64,000 nucleotides of DNA from Cricetomys ansorgei (Eukaryota; Chordata; Mammalia; Rodentia; Nesomyidae): the NCBI GenBank assembly GCA_026225945.1, contig JAMJFZ010000181.1:3224001-3288000 (forward strand), written 5' to 3'. Below, in pieces: positions 57,012 to 64,000 of the stretch. The notes under the pieces are model-generated. The model had not been told where the DNA came from. It made no database searches and saw only the letters and a list, made by a program, of their open reading frames with translations. Each line of letters opens with the position of its first letter. Position 1 is the stretch's first letter. Both the position numbers and the translations under genes were made by a program.

Positions 57012-57204
57012 CAAAGATTACAGGACTGGCCGGGCGGTGGTGGTGCATGCCTTTGGTCCCAGCCCTGGGGAGGCAGAGGCAGGCAGATCTCTGTGAGTTC
57101 AAGGCTAGCTTGGTCTACTGAATGAGTTCCAAGACAGCCAGAGTTACAACAGAGAAACTCTGTCTTGAAAAACAGAAAGAACAAAACAAAACAAAGATTA
57201 CAGG
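57012..57204 (+). mobile_element. Young B1 SINE with perfect 13-bp target duplication
   Basis: Full B1: ggccgggcggtggtggtgca, gaggcaggcagatctctgtg, aggctagcttggtctactga, acagccagagttacaacaga, AAAAC-rich tail. The 13-mer caaagattacagg stands at 57012-57024 and 57192-57204 without a mismatch. The best-preserved SINE in the window. Confidence 0.93.
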
Positions 57205-57231
57205 CGTACCTAGTTCAGCCATATGATTTGA

Positions 57232-57568
57232 ATGAAAATGCCTGCCCACCTCCACCAGTGGGTGGAACTGTCTAGGAAAGATTAGGAGGCATGGCCGTGT
57301 AGGAGTAGGTTTGTCACTGGTGGTGGGCTTGGAGGTTTCAACAGCCTATGCCAGGCCTAGTCTAGTTCTTTCTCTGCCTCCATCTTGTGAATCAGATGTA
57401 AGCTCTCAGCTACAGCTACATGCCTACCTGGCATGACATTTTCCACCCTGATGGTAATGGATTTTCCCTCTGAAACTGCAAACACAAGCCCTAAATTAAG
57501 TGCTTTCTTCTATAAGCTGCCTTGTTCGTGGAGTGGTGTCTCATCACAGCAATAGAACAGTAACTAAG
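57232..57568 (+). mobile_element. MaLR LTR (MT/ORR class), sense
   Basis: Order: atgatttgaatgaaaatgcc, ggtggaactgtctaggaaag, cactggtggtgggcttggag, tatgccaggcctagtctagt, aagccctaaattaagtgctt, atcacagcaatagaacagta and an actaagcca end. Confidence 0.68.
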
Positions 57569-57597
57569 CCAAGTGGAGAGTAATGTCATGTCATAAA

Positions 57598-57702
57598 TTG
57601 ACCTCTAGGAGATATGCTGCCACAAACCGAGCAACCACCAAGAGCGAGGAGAGAGACTGGAAACAGATCCTTCTCTGGAAGCTGTAGGGAACCCCTGTTC
57701 CA
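57598..57702 (+). mobile_element. MLT1 LTR fragment
   Basis: The words ctgccacaaaccgagcaacc, accaagagcgaggagagaga and ggaaacagatccttctctgg parallel 55205-55275 of the MLT1 LTR 2.4 kb upstream. Lacks both ends. Confidence 0.45.
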
Positions 57703-57802
57703 CTGTAAACCTAAGCAGTGGCCACTGAAGATGACAGTTTTATACAAGCTTTCAAGAAACCCCAACAGATATTTAATTATCGAAAACCAGTTAGGGGTAG
57801 TT

Positions 57803-57972
57803 AGGTGGGCCAGTGAGATGTCAGCGTGGGTAAATGTGCTTGCCACCAAGCCTGATGACGTGAGTTCAATTCCTGGGACCCACAATGGTGGAAGGAGAGA
57901 ATCACCTTCTATAAGTCATTGTCCACACATACACACTAAATAAATAAACAATAAATATGTTTTTTTTTTTTA
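57803..57972 (+). mobile_element. B3/B2-class SINE
   Basis: Head: ggtgggccagtgagatgtca, taaatgtgcttgccaccaag, gtgagttcaattcctgggac. Tail: cacacatacacactaaataa, then a 12-base T run. The 109-codon frame at 57614-57943 crosses this and the MLT1 fragment. Confidence 0.55.
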
Positions 57973-60224
57973 AAGAAAGAAAACCAGTCAGGTTAGATAT
58001 TCTGGAGATAAAAGAACTATTTTGTATTTAAGGTAATAAGAGTTAATGAGAAGTGTCGTGGTGATTTTACCTCACTCCCAACAAATCAGCAGGAAATCCT
58101 ATCTATCAACCAAGATTGAATTTATTAGGTGAGTGCTAAAGAAGAGAGCCAGGCTTATAAAATATGGACAATTTCTCAAAATGTGGAAATTATGGAAAAA
58201 TACTTTAGAGCCATTTCAATGGGAGGCTTCAAAGTGACTCCCCTAAACTGGGCTACGTGGTAGGTTGCTCTAACTTTGGATGGTAGCAAGATAAAGAACG
58301 TTAGATTAATGAGCACAGCGAGACGAGGGGCTGGAAGAGTTGTGACATAAGCAAACAGTTAAAATGGAATCCAGTTTTAAATTCTTGAAAGTAATTCCTG
58401 CACTAAGTGAAAGTAATTGTTGCTGTTTTGCTTCTGTGTTGCCAGCTCCCAGTATTAGCTCAAAGACTGGGAATCAGGTTGGTTTCTTCTTAATCTATTC
58501 CCCAGCTCAAATCACAGGATTGGCCATTGTCCTCTAGCAACAATATCCATTTAGACATGTATCACTTTTGTTGTGTTGACCAAGATAGCATGATGGCAGT
58601 CATTTCAATCTTCAACAGTCCCTGGTTTTCTTAGGAAGATCATGTCTCAATTCTGTGGTTGGACAACAACTTCTCAGCAGAGATTAGGTCCTGGAGAGCC
58701 CGCACTTGAGTATTGCAGTATGGATAATTACTATGAGAAAGAATCTTGAGCTGGAGTCAAGGTTGAACAAATTAAATGAGGAGAACTGATGCCTAATTTG
58801 AAAAGGCCACATAATCAGCTAGGCATGACCCATGCTGTACAGTTTCATGATGTTTGTACTTATGTCTCTGATAATTAAAGTAACATTATAGACCTAACAG
58901 ATGCTGTAATGGTGTAATGTTTTCTTCCCTCCAATTTAGTTTATGTTTCTCTGCAAAAGGCCTCTTGCTTAACTACCACCTGCCTAAATTTATGAACTGC
59001 TTGGATGAGTATTTGCATGGTTTCAGCAATATGACCATTTCCTGGTTCTCTCTGTACCATCACATCTGTAGAATTGTACTGACTTCTCAATGTCACATAA
59101 AATGTGACATGTAGAAGAAAGTACTCTCAAATAGTCTTTCCTGCATTAGTTACTTTTAAGTTAAATTGAAATTTAAAGCTTTTATTTTATGGATCAAATT
59201 ATCTAAATTTTTCCTTTTCCTTTGGAGGGAAACCTCTAGATTTGTAGGTCCAAATGATTACAAGATATTAAGAACAATCCTGAAAGCAGACATCAATTAA
59301 TGGCATCATAGATCCTTGTATGACTTGAAGATTATAGATTGCAGTTAATCAATATTGATACTTCAAATACCTATAGGTAGACTTCATGTCACACAGAATT
59401 AGCCTGGCACAAATTCCATTGCCTAGTGCTAGGCTGATCTTATCACACAATCAAACCTAAGTATTTACACTGAAAGCAAATCACTGAAGGCTGTAACAAT
59501 CAGAATTACATTTGAAGTATGAAAAACTATTAACTGCAATTTGTAAGTTGGACAAAGATGAAGGTGTACTATAGCTCAGGTACCTTTGTTACAAGTCTAT
59601 CAAATAGAGAGAAATCTGTTCCCTGGCTTTTTTTTTTTTTTTGGACTCTCTTTCTGTGAAATCTCCATTGCAATGGTGAGCTCACCATGCATTTTTTTTC
59701 CTATCTAGAAAGAAATGCTTTTTTCTAGTTTTTTCATAGTATAGACATTAGGTTTCTACGTCACCTGTCATGAGTTTCAGCATCCATGAACATTGCTGGC
59801 TGGCTGAGTTTAGTTAATGAGGAAACCAGCTTGTTTATAAGAAGAACATGGCACCAAGCAATGCTGGTCAGCACCAAAAGGAAAACAGGTAAAGTCCCAG
59901 TCAGTTTGATTTAATGCTTTGGCTGAATCCCAGTGCAATTATAAACAGGGTTAGGATTAATGCCAAGAACTATATAAGCAAGCCCCAAATTATTAAGTGT
60001 AGTTGTTTTGCAGGTACTCTGGTCAAGAAGCAATATGTGCTGGCTAATAGCAAGGAGGCTTGAATAAAAAAATAAAAAAAACGAAGAAGAAAGAATACAG
60101 CTAAGGCGAACAAGGACAGGATACTGTTGAAAAAGCAGAGCAACCTTGTTCATGGGTCTTCAATAGAAGCTGTCTGCTATTTGAAGTCACTTTCTAGATC
60201 TGAAAAACTTTGTTAGTTGTGTGA
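57973..60224. other. No recognised repeat; one exon-like block at 59781-59888
   Basis: 2.2 kb, apparently unique. On the plus strand, gagtttcag (acceptor) and aaacag|gtaaag (donor) bound 108 bp open in one frame (SMNIAGWLSLVNEETS...). Only the splice-like borders and open frame support it. Confidence 0.35.
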
Positions 60225-60226
60225 CA

Positions 60227-60266
<40 letters not shown>
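60225..60266. repeat. (AC)n microsatellite
   Basis: About 19 AC units. Confidence 0.95.
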
Positions 60267-60268
<2 letters not shown>

Positions 60269-60273
60269 CACAC

Positions 60274-60480
60274 ACCACAGATAGGGAGCCCACAACAGAC
60301 CAAAGGACACCACGAAGTTCAACTTGGTGGATCAATGAGTTTTATTGGGGTTATTTACAGGGATATGAGTGAGAGGTTACTTATCCCAGCATGGATGGCA
60401 GCCCACAAAAGCTGAAAACCTGGAGCTCAGTGCACAGCCTGCAAGTTCTTAGCTTGAAGCCCTTGGCTGAGACAGGGTTT
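60274..60480 (-). mobile_element. Possible ERV LTR fragment, antisense
   Basis: Has gaccaaaggacaccacgaag, aatgagttttattggggtta (antisense AATAAA at 60341-60346) and a ttacttatcccagcatggatgg segment. It fits a class of rodent LTR fragments that I cannot name. Confidence 0.35.
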
Positions 60481-60779
60481 CATTGATTCAGGGGTGAGTT
60501 ATATCTCATCAATTGGGGCATTTAAAAGCTCAGAACATATGGTTTGAATATTATTTACTAATTGGTTCTGATAAGATACTTTCTATCACGCCTCAAGGGA
60601 ATTTTTATTTTCTTTGATGTCTCCTCATTCCCCAGAGGGTTAACATAATGTGGGAAAAATACAATTCTTTCTTGAAGTAAAATATGCATTTTCATAAAGA
60701 TGTCTGGATAATAACCACGGCAGTAAGGATGTATTCTGAAGATGTCTTAAATAAATAAAATATATTAAAATGAAAATAC

Positions 60780-62500
60780 AGTGAAGTAAAACTTTTGTGA
60801 TGCAGTTAAAGTAGTCCTTGGAGAGAAAGTTCTATCAGCCAAATGCTAATACTGGAAAACAAAGAGGTCTGAAATCGATAATGTCAGCTTTCACTTCAAT
60901 AAACTAGAAAAGAAGTCTAGGTTATGCCATAAACAAGCAGAGGGAAGGAAATGGTAAAGATCAGAACAGAAATAAAAGAAATTGATACATGAAAAGAATA
61001 GGGGAAAGTAAAACCCAAATGATAGCTTCTTGAAAAGTTTAATCAATTGATATATCTCTAGGAAGCTACTGGAAAGAAAAAGAGAGAAGAGACAAAACGT
61101 TAGTAAGTATAGAAGAGATATCACTGTAGACTCTGAAGACCCTAAGAATGCTAAGAGATTACGGTGAATAACTTTCAGCACATGGATTTCATAATTAAGA
61201 TAATTAGACTGATTTATATGACATTTAAAATCATACTTTTTAAAGAGTTTGAAAAAAAAAACAACCCTCAGACGATTGGTGAACCATGCCAAACATGTTT
61301 TTATGATAAAATAGGTGCATGGCTATTTACCAATTTATTAAGTGTGCAGTATTTCCCAGTATCCCAAAGCATATGAAGACAGTCCACAGAGGAAAACTGC
61401 AGACCATTCCTTCACAGACACAGATTCCAAATCCTCAACAAAACTGTGGCAAGGTGAGTCCAGCATGATTCAAAAATTCATAGTTCATTCCGACCAAGTG
61501 GAATTTATCTTGGGAATGCAAGGCTTGTTTGGTGTTCCGAAGTCAACATATTCACCCCACTAACAGGAAAGCAAAATAGCTATATTGATAGATGCAGAGA
61601 TGTCATTTAAAGAAATTCTCACGTAGTTGGAGGAAAAGGGACCCTGTAATGCAATTTGAAAAGAGACTCTGGAATGAGCACCGTATTCAAAGCAGAAGAC
61701 TAAATATTTTACCTGTAAAAGCAGCTATAGGGTAAGGATATCTACTCTCACCTCTCTTTTACTCGGTATTCTACCAGATGTTCCAGTTGTGAAATAAAAT
61801 TAGAGGAGTGGGCTTAAAATCAGAGGGGAATAAATAGAATGGCTCCTAGTCACAAGTACAGTCAGAAGTCACACAGAACCCATTTTCATTTATATTTGAG
61901 ACAGGGTCTCACTATGTAGCCTTGGCTGGCCTGGAGCTTGCTGTATAAACTTGGCTGTCTCTGCCTCGTGAGTGCTAGGGTTAAAGGTTGGCACCATTAC
62001 ACCAGGCCCAATGAACCTATTTTTAAGAGAATCAACAACCAATACACTACCAAGTAACAACTAGGAACAATTCTTTTTTAATTGGGACAGTTTTTCAGTA
62101 CATTGAAAATTTGATTAGGTATAAGACTAATAAAATATTTTCAAGTTCTGTCTTCCAAAATCCTTAGAACATTGTTGGAAGATATCAGTGGTGATGAGAG
62201 TAAACACATAAATAAAGTATTTTTACGGTTAGAAGATGCAAAAAGTCAAGATGCTAGTTGCTTTCAATTTTTTTTTAAAAGAGGTTCACTGCATTCCCAA
62301 TCAAAATTAGGAAGGATTTATTCATTCTTTTGGTAGAAATAGACAATCTCTTTGAAAAATACATATGAAACTGTGAAAGAAGATAGAATAGCCCAAATTA
62401 TGTTGGATAAGAACAAAGTCGGAAGTTTGTACCACCCAGTTTCAAGGCTCAATGTAGAGCTCTCATGGTGGGTCCACATGGCACTGGGGAAGGGTTGGTA
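60780..62500 (+). mobile_element. L1 ORF2 remnant, 1.7 kb, split by a SINE
   Basis: Sense strand follows ORF2 reverse-transcriptase order: agtccttggagagaaagttc, tcacttcaataaactagaaa, gatcagaacagaaataaaag, a gaaaaagagagaagagac segment, actgcagaccattccttcac, ttatcttgggaatgcaaggc, gatgcagagatgtcatttaa, ctatctactctcacctc-type words, tcccaatcaaaattaggaag, agaatagcccaaattatgtt. Full of stops and indels; not coding. A B1-like SINE interrupts at about 61892. Confidence 0.68.
61892..62010 (-). mobile_element. B1-like SINE inside L1
   Basis: Complement order: tttgagacagggtctcacta, tgtagccttggctggcctgg, ctctgcctcgtgagtgctag, ggcaccattacaccaggcc. Lacks the ttgtaact variant seen in younger B1s, so probably an older PB1-type copy. 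Confidence 0.65.
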
Positions 62501-62997
62501 GGACAGGAGCAGTGGATCAGGACAGGGATGATTCCAGGGAAGGCAAAGTAAACCAACCTCACACCATGCACCATGCCTGGGTATTGTATATGATAGCTTA
62601 AGGTTAAAAAGTAGGTCTTAAAAGCTTCAGTGGAAATGGCATTCAGAAAAGGGTAGGACTGTTGTGACAGGGATCAGTGGCTTGCAAGGCTCTGGCGTGA
62701 GGGGTAGTTTGACCTTGTCTTTAGTAGTGAGAGGAATTTGTGAGGAGGGTTTTTAGCTTATTCTATGACCTACTTGTGATGGAGCCTGAAGGAACTGCTG
62801 TGTGTGTGTTAAAAATTAAGGAACTGTACAAAAAATGAACATTACCCTGTGTAAAATAAAAAGCTACGTGTAGATATAAAATCATGTAAAAATCATCCAC
62901 TTTACATATATAAACACATACAATATAATTACATATTTATAAGGCATATTGATTGTTCTATATCCGTAGTTTTTAGTTTACTTCTTTTTCTATTTAT
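62501..62997. other. No clear feature
   Basis: May include the decayed continuation of the L1 (aggcaaagtaaaccaacctc at about 62540). The rest is AT-rich and unclassified. Confidence 0.35.
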
Positions 62998-63185
62998 TTA
63001 CTTAATTTTTATATATTTATATTTTTATGTTTATTGGTCTTTGGCCTGTATGTATGTCTGCGTGAGGGTGTCGGGTCCCCAGGAACTGGAGTTACAGTTA
63101 TAAGCTTCCAGGTGGGTAATTGGAATTTAACTCAGGTCCTCTGCAAGAGCAGTAAGTACTCTTAACCTCTGAGTTATCCCTCCTC
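62998..63185 (-). mobile_element. B2 SINE
   Basis: Complement order: T/A-rich start, ggcctgtatgtatgtctgcg, ggaactggagttacagttat, a ggtcctctgcaagagcagtaag segment, tcttaacctctgagttatcc. Confidence 0.8.
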
Positions 63186-63549
63186 CATCAAATCCATAGT
63201 TTTATTAATTAAATCCACTAACAAAATTAACTATGTTTTTTTTCAGACAAAAGAAAAAGCTAAAAGAAAACCAAGATCACTATGACTAATATCTTTGAGA
63301 ATGTAATTCTGTTTAAATGAATTTTAGATGGAAAAGAATGTTTCATATCATTGAAAGATGACACATTTCCTTTAGTTGGCAGCTATTATATGTACTAGAA
63401 GATGGATAACAAAAGAAATTTAAAAAATTCTTTTTTGGTATTCACAGATTATTAAAAAACACAATTTTAAATGTCTCTCAATTTGTAAGGATTTGGAAAT
63501 AAATTTTAAATCAGAATATTAAGTCTTATAGTTATAAAAGTTTATAATA
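63186..63549. other. No recognised feature
   Basis: Very AT-rich, no identifiable element. Confidence 0.45.
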
Positions 63550-64000
63550 CTAAACTTTTTTATTGGATATAGTTTGTTTTCACACAATATATTCTGATTA
63601 TGGTTTCGCATCCACCAACTCCTCCCAGATCCTCTTTGATTCCTGCCTTCCCAAATACTCAAATCCATTCACCTTTGCTTTTATTCTCTCATTAGAATGC
63701 AAACAGGCATCTAAAAAATAATAGTAAGATATATAATAAGATAAAATAAAAGCAAACCAGAATAAGACAAAACAGACTGAAGAAAAAGAGGCAAAAAGAA
63801 AAAAGTAGAAGAAGCACGTGTAGATGCATGTTTGCACACACAGAAATCCCATAAAAACATAACACCAGAAACCATGATATATATGTGAAAGACCTGTAAG
63901 GGGGGGGAGAGAGAGAGAGAGAGAGACAGAGAGAGAGACAGAGAGAAATAATTACGAGACAAAGCATTATGAAACAAGGAACCTCCAAAATTGTGGTTGA
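63550..64000 (-). mobile_element. L1 (Lx-type) 3' UTR, antisense, continues past the window
   Basis: Parallels the copy at 20872: cacaatatattctgattatg, an A-rich polypurine complement, catgatatatatgtgaaaga, cctgtaagg. Here a GA tract (63903-63948) replaces the A-rich segment after cctgtaag. The Ser/Leu minus-strand frames at 63598-63988 are artefacts. Confidence 0.68.

Noticed and set aside
60891..61292. 133-codon minus-strand frame, Phe/Leu-rich
   Set aside because: Antisense of the A-rich L1 ORF2 remnant.
61440..61460. ggcaaggtgagtcc as a splice donor
   Set aside because: Within L1 ORF2 remnant.
63598..63988. Three overlapping minus-strand frames rich in Ser, Leu, Phe
   Set aside because: Antisense of the L1 3' UTR polypurine and GA tract; not a membrane protein.

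Overview
The window is ordinary euchromatic mammalian DNA from a muroid rodent. The evidence is the repeat population: B1 (7SL-derived), B2, B3-like and B4/ID-like SINEs, MT-type MaLR solo LTRs, URR1 hAT fossils, muroid L1 (Lx-type) 3' UTRs, long (AC)n tracts, and older mammal-wide MIR, L2, MLT1/MST and L1M debris. The youngest B1 copies share an unusual internal variant (ttgtaactctggctgtcc), which differs from the mouse B1 I know. I infer a non-Mus muroid, possibly a cricetid, but the sequence alone does not settle the species. There is no bacterial, phage or plasmid content and no CRISPR array. Nearly all open frames in the window are chance frames or lie inside repeats.

Layout. 0-10 kb: a B1 tail, an RSINE1/B4-like SINE, an MT LTR, MIRs, a B2 with a clean target duplication, and a MaLR LTR split by a B2. 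10-12 kb: an antisense L1-derived segment that is GC-rich and internally repetitive, then a (GA)n tract. 12-25 kb: a possible ERV LTR, a SINE cluster, an MT LTR, an antisense URR1, an MST/MLT1 LTR, MIR/L2, an Lx-type 3' UTR, and an L1 ORF1 remnant. 25-35 kb: an MLT1-like LTR, a B1 inserted into another B1 in opposite orientation, three L1 ORF2 remnants, a 270-bp AC/GA compound repeat, an ERV LTR with a TATA box, and an L1 3' end. 35-41 kb: a B1, a repeat-poor AT-rich block with many homeodomain/SOX-like words, an old L1 interrupted by an LTR and a SINE, and an MT LTR. 41-52 kb: a palindromic microsatellite, B1, MaLR LTR, URR1, an MLT1 LTR split by a SINE, and a B2 split by an MT LTR. 52-64 kb: B4, MLT1, AT/GT microsatellite, a young B1 with a perfect 13-bp target duplication, MaLR LTRs, (AC)n, a 1.7-kb L1 ORF2 remnant and a second Lx-type 3' UTR.

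Genes. I recognise no gene by name. The best coding candidate is on the minus strand: three putative exons at 47636-47760, 40841-40920 and 40143-40314. All have usable acceptors, the middle one has a consensus donor, and the reading frame is phase-compatible across both junctions. The last exon keeps 8 CpGs in 172 bp, inside otherwise CpG-poor DNA. The rest of the window would then be intron and intergenic sequence. This is an inference from splice motifs and frame, not from homology.

I found nothing that amounts to a new biological system. The items most worth checking are the minus-strand exon chain, the nested repeat insertions that give a relative insertion chronology, and several structure-prone repeats (a long CA/TG palindrome, the AC/GA compound tract, and an inverted B1 pair).
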